Shown here: positions 35,335-46,290 of the stretch, in pieces | Layout of the letters: each line of letters begins with the position of its first letter | How positions within the stretch are numbered: the first letter of the stretch is position 1 | DNA from: Portulaca oleracea | Lineage: Eukaryota > Streptophyta > Magnoliopsida > Caryophyllales > Portulacaceae | Direction: 5' to 3' | NCBI GenBank assembly: GCA_029582165.1 | Contig: CM055871.1 | Location: 31,385,802 to 31,449,801 of the forward strand | Length of the DNA stretch: 64,000 bases | Translations under genes and position numbers: made by a program | Notes under the pieces: model-generated | The model's database searches: none | The model's input: the letters and a program-made list of their open reading frames with translations, nothing else | What the model was told of the DNA's origin: nothing

Positions 35335-36773
35335 CTACCAAAAAGTCCTTGGTCTCTTGTTAATATTGTTAGAACCCACAGATTGAATAATTTGAGGAAC
35401 AGTAAACCCATCATCCTTCCTCCACTTTCTGCTCACTTTGGTGACTGCATTTGCATTTGCAGTTGTCTCTTGCTGTTTTGCTCCTTGATTATTATTATTC
35501 ACTACTATCCCTCCATTTTCTTTGTGAAGTTGACCACCAAACCCTACTGATGTTGGTTTTGCTGTTAAAGTTGTTAATTTTGCTGCTGCTGCTGCTGGTG
35601 CTTGAGGAACCCTAATCCCCAAATTCTCATATTGGCAGGACTCTGTCAGTTGTGTGCCAAAATCCACATCCCAAAATGACATCATGTCTTCACCAACTTT
35701 CAGATCATTCTGCATACCCACATAAGAATTTACACAAAGTTACAAACTTTCCTACAATTTAACAATACCCAGATAGCCAGATGTACCTACAATATCACAA
35801 AGTTACAATCTTTCCTATAAGTAGAAGAAATTTTACTACCTAAATTTGCTGAGACAGCAAGATTTGATGTACCTAATACATGGTGTCATAACTCATCATG
35901 CACCCAGATGAGTCAGAGTGTCATAAATTAGACCCCATGATTGATTGATTGATTGATTGATTACTACAGTGTACAGTACACACCGGGTACATTGAATAGT
36001 TGACTTGTCAGAGAAATCAGTCATATCAGGAAACTAAATCAGAGTGAAAATAATTCATTTTGGGGGTGCAGAAGCAGACCTTACAGAAGGCAAAGAAAGC
36101 ATTAGAGGCTGAGTCAAGGAAGAAGTCTTCAAAGTGCCAACCAGGAAGAGTCTCAATCAAATACTCTGATATGCTACTGGTTGATCCATCACCACTACCA
36201 CTTAATTGTTGATCAGTATTACCATTGTTGTAGTTGTAGTTGTTGCTAGAAACAGGGGAAATTTCAGAGGAAGCACAGATGGGTTGTTCTTTTGCAGGCT
36301 TGAAATCAGGCACTGTATCACCTCTGTTAATATTTTTGACACTTGGATTGTTATCATGATCAAGACAGATTGGAGAGAGCTTAATCCCAGTGAGAAGAAA
36401 CCTATTATGTTTCTGGGTATGTTCATTTGCTTCGTGTAATGGCACTTCACACTCCCTACACAAAATAGCTCGATCTTGTTGACAAAACACAAGTGCTCTC
36501 TTTTCCTACACAAAAAGTGACAAATAACCCTCAAATCAATCACAAAAAAATCCCACAAAAATATAGCATGCAAGATCAAAAGGGTACCTGGCAGATGTCA
36601 CAAATAGGGGCAAGAGAAGGGGAAGGATGGATTAAAGAGAAACGATGGTGTTTGGAAGCGAGTTTATTGGCATGGTGAACTCTTTGATCACAGACATCAC
36701 AGAGAGCAGCCTCATCAGCAGAGCAGAAGACTGAGGCTTCCTTTTTACCGCAAACATCACACTGGATCTTCAT
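35335..36773 (-). CDS. BBX21: Double B-box zinc-finger factor, BBX21-like
   Basis: Three exons on the minus strand give 328 aa: 36588-36773 (residues 1-62), 36080-36505 (63-204) and 35335-35709 (205-328, TAG stop), all with GT-AG introns. B-box 1 is residues about 5-47 (CDVCGKKEASVFC, then CDVCDQRVHHAN). B-box 2 is about 58-102 (CDICQ, FCQQDRAILCREC, HEANEHTQKHNRF) and is split by intron 1. There is no CCT domain. An SISEYLIETLPGWHFEDFF motif and the C-terminal DDGFTVPQI...RPRTFW tail are those of Arabidopsis BBX20/21/22 (class IV), and the length fits BBX21 (about 331). Those proteins are nuclear co-regulators that work with HY5 in light-driven seedling development. BBX22 is the main alternative name. 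The gene looks intact. A poly-Ala run lies near residues 240-245. Confidence 0.93.
35940..35963. repeat. (GATT)n microsatellite in BBX intron 2
   Basis: About six GATT units lie inside the 370-bp second intron of the B-box gene. Confidence 0.85.
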
Positions 36774-37908
36774 CCTCTGATTTGATTTGGGTCGCCGTCA
36801 GTTGATTTGATAATTCCAGTTTCTAGGGAGGGAAAATGGAAGTTTTTCGGAGAGAAAATAATGCCAAATTGGATCAAGATGAAGATGAAGAAGAAGATGA
36901 TGATGAAGATGGAGGGAGGTGGAAATGGTGGGCAACTACCCATGGTTTTAAATATTGAAATCATGAAAGAGAGTTAGAGAATGGGGAAGAGTGAAATATA
37001 TTTTTTTAAAGGGAAAATGATGCAAGCTTAGATTGGCTATTTGGTTTTGATTATACATCTTATATTAAAATATAATTAAAATATATATTATATATACTAA
37101 AAAAAGTAAATATGATATAAGATCTTTTTGTAATAAATTTATTATGACATGTCCAATTTGCAGTAATCTTTTATCATTGCAAATTATCAGTTATATACTT
37201 ATATTAAAACCTTATTCTATATGATTTATTATCACCATAATTTTACGTGACACACTCTCATTATATATTTATATATATATTTTGATAATGTTGGATGATA
37301 ATATATCTAATTTTTTTTCTTAAATAATTATATACTATATTTTTGAAGTATTAGATAATAATGTACTTAGAATTTATGAGGTCATTAGCAGCATAATAAG
37401 AATAATGGGATAACCTTGAGCTTAAAATTTAGTAATGGATAAACTGTACTTAGACATTAAAATTAAAAATACACTTTGACTTTCTTGCAAGGCCATTGAC
37501 ACACCCAAAAAAAAAAAATGTATTATGAATGGGCTAAAATGTACTAAAGACTTAATGTTATAGTTTATGAGGTTATTATGGCTATGATAGTTTTAGAAAT
37601 TTTGAATTTGAATAATATCTATTCTTAACCTTGTCATGTTGAATAATACGAATTTTTACTATATCCATAATTAGCCGTGTATATATATCAAATATAACTA
37701 TGGTAATTTAAAAAAGAAGTTGATTACCATGAACATAATTTGTTTTTTCAACGTATTATGTATAATTTGTTGTTGATAAGTAATGATCGATGAATGCTAA
37801 TCACTACTGATAAGTATTGATTAGTGCTGGTGAATATTGATTAGCTTTGATATTGTCAAAAATATAATTTGAATACATAACCAACTAAACAAATGTTGAT
37901 AATTACTT
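36774..37908. other. BBX 5' leader and promoter side; AT-rich
   Basis: The first ~200 bases upstream of the BBX start carry a GA/CT-rich leader (GAAGATGAAGAAGAAGATGA on the plus strand near 36880-36910). Beyond about 37020 the sequence is AT-rich with no gene. I could not identify a TATA box or light-response element with confidence. Confidence 0.45.
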
Positions 37909-38455
37909 TTTTTGAAATCAAATATATTTCATTAATAGCAAGCCATACGATACTTACAATGAAAATCGTGATTGAACAATTGTAGATCTAAAACATAGAT
38001 ATGAAATTCAACTTCCAAATAACTAATACTAATCTTACTGACGTTCGACTCCGATTTCTTTGATGACTCTATATCTTTCCTCGATGACTCTGCATCTTTA
38101 ACATTGACGGAGAACCTCACAACTCGTGCTATAGCGATTTGAAAGTAGATCTTCATCCAACGTATTAGACCACACTAACTGAACAAAAACTCTAGAAAGA
38201 AACTAAAAACCCTAAATAAGGGTACAATAAAACTCTAGAAAGAGACTAAAAACCCTAAATAAGGGTACAATAAAAACTCTAACAAAAGAACAGACTAACT
38301 TTCTTTGCGTAAACATAAAACCAAACTAACAATTGAAGTAGAAATCAATCAAATTGGGGCTTACCATCGACAAGAAAAATCGATGGCAACCCCTTCAAGG
38401 AAGTGGAGACTATGTTTTTCTAGAGAGAAAAAGAGAGGAAGAGGCCAGGGTTTGC
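37909..38455 (-). mobile_element. Short LINE-like retroposon with 12-bp TSD
   Basis: A perfect 12-bp duplication TGATAATTACTT (37897-37908 and 38456-38467) flanks the segment. The left edge is a short T-run, i.e. an A-tail at the 3' end of a minus-strand insertion. This is the signature of LINE-machinery retroposition. The minus strand starts CAAACCCTGGCCTCTTCC with pyrimidine-rich leader-like DNA, has a two-copy ~43-bp repeat (38187-38274) and a short frame (37932-38156) without a known domain. It is either an internally deleted LINE or a retroposed transcript. Confidence 0.65.
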
Positions 38456-38467
38456 TGATAATTACTT

Positions 38468-39456
38468 AATGTTCATTATAGGTGTTCCTAACGATTTTTT
38501 TTTGGGTTGGGGGGGGGGGGGGAGGCTTATTTTAAGATTAAAGTTATTACCATCTTTGTTAAGTGATACTACTTCCATCCTAACCTTTTTTTTTTTTTTT
38601 TTGAATCATCTTCCTCTGTAACTTTGTATGTTACTTTTTTTTTATTGGAATTGTATGTTAATTTTCATTACCTGTAATTTTTGATATAATGCTTTGATCC
38701 TATTATTTTTTATTAATATGCATATGAAAAATGTAAAATTTTATTTTTAGGAAACTAATTTTTAACTACTTTTTATTAACTATGATTTGAATATGTTTAT
38801 GATAAAGTGTTGGTGGGAAATTGCTTGAAGGTGCTATTGTGGATGTACGTTAATAGTAAAAAAATGAGAGACATTTTAAGTAGGACATGTAATTGTGTCA
38901 GATCTATGTTTAAATCACTAAATTTATACTCTAACAATTGTTAATTGAAATTATTGGATACTTTTAAAATATATTTTAGAAACATGGAGTCTAAAAGTAA
39001 TTTTCACAAAATGTGAGGTATCCACGTCGTTTTTAGAATTGATTTAATGGTAATAGTTATATATAACAGGTCGATGTATATCTAGATAATTTATTTGTCA
39101 AGGTAGGTGGGCTTTGGAAAAAAATTAATCATATTATGAAACAATAAATATATGAACACAACATAGAAAGAATAATATAAAAGAACAATACAATTGAGAA
39201 ATTGACACAGGAGAATAAGATGATTTATTTATAGCGCATAAGGGGTATTTATATTAGTTAAATAGTAAGAGTCATGCACTTCATAGGGAAACAGAATCCT
39301 TCCATATTATATCATTTTAATATATAAAGATACCCAAAAGATATCTGACTGGTATATGGGCATTAATATATATAATATTTCACAACACATCAACAATTAT
39401 TTTTAAATGGGAAGTATATAAAACATTATGTGCACTGGGGAGGAAACTATCAATAA
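38468..39456. other. Intergenic, no gene seen
   Basis: AT-rich, with a long G-tract near 38508-38522 and T-tracts near 38587-38602 and 38634-38645. Nothing else is supportable. Confidence 0.5.
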
Positions 39457-39465
39457 TAAATTAAA

Positions 39466-39816
39466 GAGAAATTGAATTTAAATAATATGAACCTTGGGTC
39501 ATAGTAGACTAAATAATCTGAATTTTATATTTGGTTCTAAATAATCTAAACTTTGGCCCCATTGAATTCTAGTAGTACGCCATCGAGTTAAGTTGAACTT
39601 AACTCGACGGCGGGATAACAATAGTAAGCTGATATGGCATAACTAAAAAGCCCAGGCACGTCCTTTCGCCGCTACGTCATCCCAACGAACTTAATTCGGT
39701 GGCGTACTACTAGAATCCATTGGGGTCAAATTTCATATTATTTATAACCAAATCTAAAGTTCATATTATTTAATCTACTATGACAGAAAGTTCAGATTAT
39801 TTAAATCCAATTTTCC
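39466..39816. mobile_element. MULE-type MITE, 9-bp TSD
   Basis: A 351-bp element with mirrored arms of about 150 bp (GAATTTAAATAATATGAACC vs GGATTTAAATAATCTGAACT on the reverse strand; TAGTAGTACGCCA mirrored). A perfect 9-bp duplication TAAATTAAA flanks it (39457-39465 and 39817-39825). It is non-coding. The ends resemble those at 52148 and the Pack-MULE at 15745. Confidence 0.9.
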
Positions 39817-40098
39817 TAAATTAAAAGAAACTTTATTAGAATCTCAATTTAAATAAACATCTAAACTTACTATTATATAGTTATTACAATATATTGATAA
39901 AATGATATTTTAAATATTAGAGTTACCAAACATATTAATCAATGTCCATCGGTATTGATAAAAGTAAATTTTAAACAATAAAATTACACCAAAATAATGC
40001 TTATACATTTGATATTTTGAGAATACAAATCCTGTAATGTTATTTTGCAAAGCGTAACATGTAATAAAAGTACCTTTCATTTTAGATGATGTAGTAAC

Positions 40099-40138
<40 letters not shown>
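40099..40138. repeat. (AAT)n microsatellite
   Basis: A near-perfect AATAAT run. The Tyr-rich reverse frame across it is an artefact of the repeat. Confidence 0.9.
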
Positions 40139-40405
40139 GTAAAATAAAAACAAAAGAAAATGTTAGGATGGATGAGAATGGATGGGTAAGGTGAGGGAAT
40201 CTGTTGAATTCTTGCCTGCCTTAAAGAATCTAAGAGTGGGTAAAAGGTAAATGAAAAAAAAAACAAAAATTAAATATTATGTGTCATGGATTGGATAGGA
40301 CTCCACACTCAACTCCACCATGGCAGGGCAGCTAGCTTATTACTTTTTCTTCCAAAGGAGAAAATATGATACGGGGCAGCTAAGTTGCTTCCAAAAAAAA
40401 AAATT

Positions 40406-40629
40406 TTCACGATCTTCAATATTACTCTTTGATTTAATAATTTTTTACATAATATATTATTAACAATTGTAATATTATATTTTTATAATAATATTTTTTT
40501 TGTTACGAATCTAATAGTAGTAATTTTATATAACAACTCATTGTATATATTGAGAAATTTATGGTCAAAATTTTTAAAATTTAATTGCACGATTTTCAAA
40601 GACGATAATTAACATGGAACGGAGAGAGT
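40406..40629 (-). mobile_element. Truncated Stowaway-like MITE
   Basis: The minus strand from 40629 begins CTCTCTCCGTTCCATGTTAA and follows the 7477 element closely (TTTCTCAATATATACAATGA, AATATTACAATTGTTAATAA) until it is cut short near CGTGAAAA, so one inverted end is missing. Confidence 0.78.
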
Positions 40630-40840
40630 TGTTACTGCAGCATGATTCTTGCATTCTTCTTTTCTTCGTGTGGAACAGCAATTTGGTCAATATTGAATTT
40701 ATTTTTTTTTAAAAAAAAACAAGGGGGGCACATGCACAAGTTATTACTGTCAAAACTACAAAAATCTGAATGAGACTATAGAATCGTCAATCTTCAATCT
40801 AATGTGATTAAGTCAAATCTTTTGCAAAGTACGAAGATCC

Positions 40841-41110
40841 TGTTGAGATATCCATTTTAGTTTCTTTGTTTCTTTTGTTTTTGGGCTTGTTTTGTCTTTG
40901 CTTGGCCCAGTTCTTTTTTCTCTTTCTTTCTTTTCGTTTTTGGGTTTTTATAAAAAGGGGGTTTTTCCTCCTTTGTTTAGATATCAAGGACATTACTTTC
41001 TTTCCTTGTATCAGAGCCCTTGTTCTGGGTTTCTTCTTCTCTTGAGTAAAAGCTAGGTCAAATTCTCTTGTACTTCATCTTCTATCGATCATCTTTGAAG
41101 AAAATTCACA
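40841..41110 (+). repeat. 5' LTR of the copia element
   Basis: 270 bp, TG...CA. It has a TATA-like box (TTTATAAAAAGG near 40947-40958) and the TTGTATCAGAGCC sequence near 41008. The minus frame at 40808-40993 is LTR-derived and not a gene. Confidence 0.95.
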
Positions 41111-41122
41111 TGGTATCAGAGC
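41111..41122 (+). promoter_or_regulatory. Primer-binding site (tRNA-iMet type)
   Basis: TGGTATCAGAGC directly follows the 5' LTR. It is complementary to the 3' end of plant initiator Met tRNA, the usual primer for copia reverse transcription. Confidence 0.93.
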
Positions 41123-41203
41123 GAAGGTAGCTCTTGCAGATCGCTCGTTCTACCATAGTCGTTTCTCCTTCCTCTTCTTCCCCATCTTCTCTTCTCAATT
41201 TCA

Positions 41204-44200
41204 ATGGCGGAATCTAAATTCTCTAATCCTTTTGTTCTCGATCCCTCGGACCCCCTTTATATTCATCCATCTGACCATCCGGGTCAATCACTTGTCTCAG
41301 AACCCTTCAACGGAGATGAATTTGAGAACTGGAGGAGATCGGCGACTATAGCGCTCTCTGCCAAGAACAAATTGGCTCTCGTCGATGGCACTTACCAGCA
41401 ACCCTTGGCAGATTCTCCGAAATTCCCTTTTTGGAAGAGGTACCAAGATATGGTCATTTCTTGGCTCCTCAATTCTCTGCATAAAGACATCAGAGAGAGT
41501 GTACTGTATTCGGAGACTCCAAGTTTGCTTTAGCAAGAACTGATCGAACGCTACGGGCAGTCCAACAAAGCGAAATTGTTTCAACTTCAACAATCAGTTA
41601 GTTCGATCGCACAAGACAATCTTGACGTCTCAAGCTACTTCAACAAATGCAAGAAAATATGGGATGAGGTCTCCTTGGTGGCAGCTCTTCCTCAGTGTGG
41701 ATGTGGAAAGTGTTCGTGTGATACAAAGATTAATGTCTCTCTCCAAAAATATGTAGAGGAGCAGAGAATAATACAATTTCTGATGGGTTTAAACGAATCA
41801 TATACCACATTCAGGGGAAACATCCTTATTATGTCACCCTTTCCGAATCTTAGTCAGGTCTATGCAATGGCTCTCCAGGAAGAACGACAAAGGCAAGTTA
41901 GACATGCAACAAATTTCGTATCAGAAAGTGCTGCCTTTCAGTCTTCTCAAAGAAATCAAGACTCCAAGAAAAATACAGTCATTTGCGCCTATTGTAAGAA
42001 ACCAGGTCACCCGGTCGAAAAATGTTTCAAGATAGTTGGATATCCTAGCAGAAACGAACGAGGGGGTCAGACAGGAAGAGGAAGAGGAAGAGGAAGAGGG
42101 AGGAATCCAGGGGGAGGCAGATATGCGCAATCCGCGCAAACGACGCAACAGACACCAACCCTTGACACACCTGTTTTTACTCTTCCCGGGATGGATGTAG
42201 ATCAAACCAAACAAATGCTGAAGTTCATGAGTGATCTTCACAATGGATCCAAGAAAGAGGTATCGGGAGAAGAAAGCGAATTAAGTTCCACCTACATGGC
42301 AGGTATCTTTTCTATTACTCCTGATAATTTGTGTCTTGTTTCGGTTTTAGACAATCAGACTTGGATCATTGATTCTGGGGCCTCTGATCATATGGTGTTT
42401 GATTCAACATATCTGTGCAATACCAGAGTCCTGTCTAAACCTATATCAATTACCCTGCCAAATAAGCACAAGGTCCAGGTCACTCAATATGGAGATTATA
42501 AACTCAACAATAACCTTGTTCTTAAGCGTGTTCTTTATGTTCCTCACTTTAATTTTAATCTGATCTCAGTAAAGAAACTTAGTCAACAACTAAAATGTAG
42601 TGTTGTTTTTACCACTGAAACATGCACGTTGCAGGGCCCTTCTCTGAGGAGGCCTCTGGTTCTTGGTAAATCTGCTTGCGGCCTTTACATTCTTGACCAG
42701 ACTGACAAAGAGATCTTTGAAGAAGATAAAAACACTCAACCACACAACAAAGTAGAAGAGAATAACCTTTGTAATAGCTTTTTGAGTACATATCTAGACG
42801 ATCAAAGATGTAAAGAGTGTGATTTGTGGCACAAGCGTTTAGGTCATGTATCTCTAAATAAACTCAAGTTCTTGGACATTGTTGACTGTACTCATAATAT
42901 AGATCATAATAAAACTGTTGTGTGTGATATCTGTCATAAAGCTAAGCAACATAGGCTGCCTTTTCCCCGTAGCTAGATTTCTAGCAAGAACCCCTTTGAT
43001 TTAATCCATGTGGATGTGTGGGGGCCTTATTCAGTAAAAACATATGGTGGACATAGGTATTTCCTAACAATTGTTGATGATTTCTCACGTAGTACATGGA
43101 CACATCTTATGGTTACTAAGGATGAGGCTTTTTCTATTTTGAAATCTTTTGTCTTAATGATCAAGACTCAATTTGACAAGAGAATTAAATCCATTTGTTC
43201 TGACAATGCTCTTGAACTAGGACTAAATCACAAGGTCAGGGATTTCTTTAGTAATAATGGAATCCTTCATCAAACTAGTTGTGTCCAAACACCCCAACAG
43301 AATGGGGTGGTGGAAAGAAAACATAAACATTTATTGGAAGTGAGTTGAGCCCTGCTTTATCAGTCAAATTTACCAATTAAATATTGGGGAGATTGCTTGA
43401 TGACAACAACATATTTAATTAACAGAATGCCATATGCTATTCTTGAAAATAAAACTCCTTTCGAGCTTCTACATGGCAAGAAACATGTTTTCAACAATTT
43501 AAAAACTTTTGGTTGCTTGTGTTATGCTTCTACCCTTAAACAGGGAAGATCGAAATTTCAACCAAGAGCTACACCATGTGTTTTCCTTGGCTACCCCATG
43601 GGCAAAAAGGCTTATAAGCTGATGTCTCTAGATTCAAAGCAATTCTTTGTATCTAGAGATGTCAAATTTCATGAGGATATTTTTCCTTTCCTCCCTAAGT
43701 ATCAATCTTCTCATTTTTTGCCCTCAACTGATAAAGAAACATGCAATTCAAAAGCGATTTTTCATCAAGAGTCTCATGACAATACCTATGAAACTCCTGA
43801 CACAGACTCACAAAGACTCCACATTAATCATGAATCCTTGAGAGGTAACCAGCCCACTGTTGAGACAGAAACCTCTCTTAGTAACCAGCCAGCTGCTGTT
43901 CCTCTCAGAAGGTCCTCTAGGACTCACAGACCTCCCTCATACTTAGCAGACTATTCCTGCCCTTCTATCAATCAACCAGTCAACGATTTATGTCTAGCTA
44001 CAATCACAAATCTGTCTGTTCACACAAATTCTTCAGTTTGTTTTACCTCCCTTGATGATGATAGTAAGTCACTATTAGAACACCTTAATTACAATGAACC
44101 CACCTCATATGCTGAAGCCTCCGAACATCCTGAATGGCTACAAGCCATGCAAGATGAATTTCAAGCCTTACTCCTTAATAACACTTGGGAAGTGGTGTCT

Positions 44201-45629
44201 TTACCTCATGGAAAGAAATCTATAGGATGCAAGTGGGTCTACAAAGTAAAACATAGGGATGATGGGACTGTGGAAAGACTTAAGGCTAGATTGGTTGTTC
44301 AAGGTTTTACCCAAAAAGAGGGAATTGACTTTACTGAAACTTTTTCCCCAGTTGTCAAAATGACCACTATTAGATCTTTAATGGCTGTGGCTGTGAAAAA
44401 AGGGTGGTTTTTGCACCAACTTGATGTCAACAATGCCTTTTTGCATGGTGACTTACACGAAGATATATATATATATGAGGATCCCACAAGGATTAATCAC
44501 TGATGTTCCAAATGCAGTTTGCAAGTTAAATAAATCCTTGTATGGCTTAAAGCAAGCCTCTAGACAATGGTATGCCAAGCTAGCAGAAACTTTGTACACT
44601 AAAGGGTATCATCATTCTGAAAATGATTATTCTTTAATCTGGAAGAAAATTGGTTCTCTTGTTGTATTTCTTGCAGTATATGTTGATGATATTTTATTGA
44701 CTGGAAACGATGAGATTGAAATTAGGGATATCAAGCTTTTCTTAGATAAGACTTTCAAGGTAAAGGATTTGGGACATGTCAGCTATTTTTTGGGGATAGA
44801 GGTCCTCAAAACTCCTGAGGGTCTACTGTTGACTCAGCAAAAATTCACAAGAGACCTCATACATGAGTTTGGATGTGAGTTTTCTACACCAGTTGTCACT
44901 CCCTTGGAGTTGAACTCCAAACTCATGCCGGATGATGGAGATCTTTTTGATGACCTAACTATGTATAGAAAATTGGTGGGAAAACTGAATTTTTTATCTA
45001 ACATTAGGCCCAACATTACTTTTGCTGTACAACATCTTAGTCAGTTTATGCAGGCTCCAAGGATTCCTCACTGCCAGGCAGGATTACATGTCATCAAGTA
45101 CTTAAAGGGAAGTCCTTCACTTGGTATTTTACTTAGTAACGATCCAAACTGTGAACTTATATCATATTGTGACTCAGACTGGGCATCTTGTGTGCATTCT
45201 CGCAGGTCCGTGAGTGGTTTTTTGGTCTTCTTGGGCAATACCTTGATTTCGTGGAAATCAAAGAAGCAGCAAGCCGTCAGCCTTTCCTCGGCAGAAGCAG
45301 AATACAGAAGCATGAGGAGATTGGTGGCAGAGCTAGCATGGCTTAGTAGACTTCTTCATGAGCTTACCATTACAAACATAGTTCCTATCCCTGTCAAATG
45401 TGATAATCAAGCTGCCATGTATATAGCTAAAAATCCTGTTTATCACGATAGAACCAAACATATAGAGTTGGATTGTCATTTTGTTAGGGCGAAGCTCATG
45501 GAAGGTCTGGTGTCGCTTTCTTATGTTCCCACCAAGCTCCAACTTGCAGATCTCCTTACCAAGCCTCTCACAGGGATACAACATAGATTTTTACTATCCA
45601 AATTGGGGGTTTCATCACCTCCAATTTGA
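41204..45629 (+). pseudogene. Copia gag-pol polyprotein with stops and a frameshift
   Basis: Met at 41204 opens a Copia-like N-terminal domain (PF14244 type). Gag follows, with a zinc knuckle CAYCKKPGHPVEKC. Then come protease (DSGASDH, about 42371), the integrase HHCC region (HKRLGH...CDICHKAK) and catalytic region (DVWGPY, SDNALELG, NGVVERKHK), RT with YVDD at 44679-44690, and RNase H (CDSDWAS, SLSSAEAEYRS). Four breaks are visible: in-frame stops at 41531-41533 (TAG), 42974-42976 (TAG) and 43346-43348 (TGA), and a frameshift in an AT dinucleotide run near 44463-44476, where the reading frame changes from the 41204 frame to that of 44421-45629. The copy cannot make a full polyprotein, yet its LTRs are almost identical. 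Confidence 0.95.
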
Positions 45630-45630
45630 G

Positions 45631-45643
45631 GGGGGGGGGGGGG
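45631..45643 (+). promoter_or_regulatory. Polypurine tract (G-run)
   Basis: A G-run that begins after GAATTTGA (complement side aside, the plus strand reads TTTGAGGGG...) and ends at the first base of the 3' LTR. This is the plus-strand priming site of reverse transcription. Its pure G composition makes its exact length error-prone. Confidence 0.85.
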
Positions 45644-45913
45644 TGTTGAGATATCCATTTTAGTTTCTTTGTTTCTTTTGTTTTTGGGCTTGTTTTGTCT
45701 TTGCTTGGCCCAGTTCTTTTTTCTCTTTCTTTCTTTTCGTTTTTGGGTTTTTATAAAAAGGGAGTTTTTCCTCCTTTGTTTAGATATCAAGGACATTACT
45801 TTCTTTCCTTGTATCAGAGCCCTTGTTCTGGGTTTCTTCTTCTCTTGAGTAAAAGCTAGGTCAAATTCTCTTGTACTTCATCTTCTATCGATCATCTTTG
45901 AAGAAAATTCACA
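45644..45913 (+). repeat. 3' LTR of the copia element
   Basis: 270 bp; differs from the 5' LTR only at 45763 (A instead of G). Confidence 0.95.
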
Positions 45914-45918
45914 GATCC

Positions 45919-46290
45919 TTAAGTAGCTTTCTTGCCATGTTGGGACTAAATACCATTCTGATATTACTTGTTATGTATATGTATAACATCTGAGCAGCAT
46001 ATATACATCAGATGTAAAACAGAACGACGACTATTAACAACAGAGCCAAGAATTCGACCCGAACCACCAAACCCAGGTGGGCAACCCTTCTCTAACCAAG
46101 CTTACAGCAGTATAATTCAATTTACAAGCATAGGTTAGTACTAAACATCACGGTTAGACCTGCCTATCCCCTATCAGGTTAGATGCAATAAGCTTAAACT
46201 CTAGATGTTCTCATATGTGCACCTGAAAGACCACCTCTTGTGGCTTTAGTTTCTGAATCATAGAACATCGAGCGTCATGGCATCCCATTT
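45919..46290 (-). other. Probable 3' UTR of the MCRS1-like gene
   Basis: Lies between the stop codon of the minus-strand MCRS1-like gene (46291-46293) and the copia target duplication. No separate gene is seen. The transcript end is not identifiable by eye. Confidence 0.5.

Larger units (their letters stand above)
40841..45913 (+). mobile_element. Full-length, young Ty1/copia retrotransposon
   Basis: A 5073-bp element. Two 270-bp LTRs (40841-41110 and 45644-45913) both start TGTTGAGATATCC and end TTCACA. A 5-bp duplication GATCC flanks it (40836-40840 and 45914-45918). The primer-binding site TGGTATCAGAGC (41111-41122) fits the initiator Met tRNA. A G-tract precedes the 3' LTR. The LTRs differ at one base (40960 G, 45763 A), so insertion was recent: on the order of 0.1-0.3 million years under usual plant rates. 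Domain order is gag-protease-integrase-RT-RNase H, as in copia. The polyprotein is broken (see pseudogene). It lies 0.4 kb from the 3' end of the MCRS1-like gene and points toward it. Confidence 0.96.

Noticed and set aside
36206..36439. Plus-strand frame opposite the BBX gene
   Set aside because: Shadow of BBX exon 2; no independent evidence.
40099..40138. Tyrosine-rich peptide encoded opposite the AAT run
   Set aside because: Microsatellite translation.
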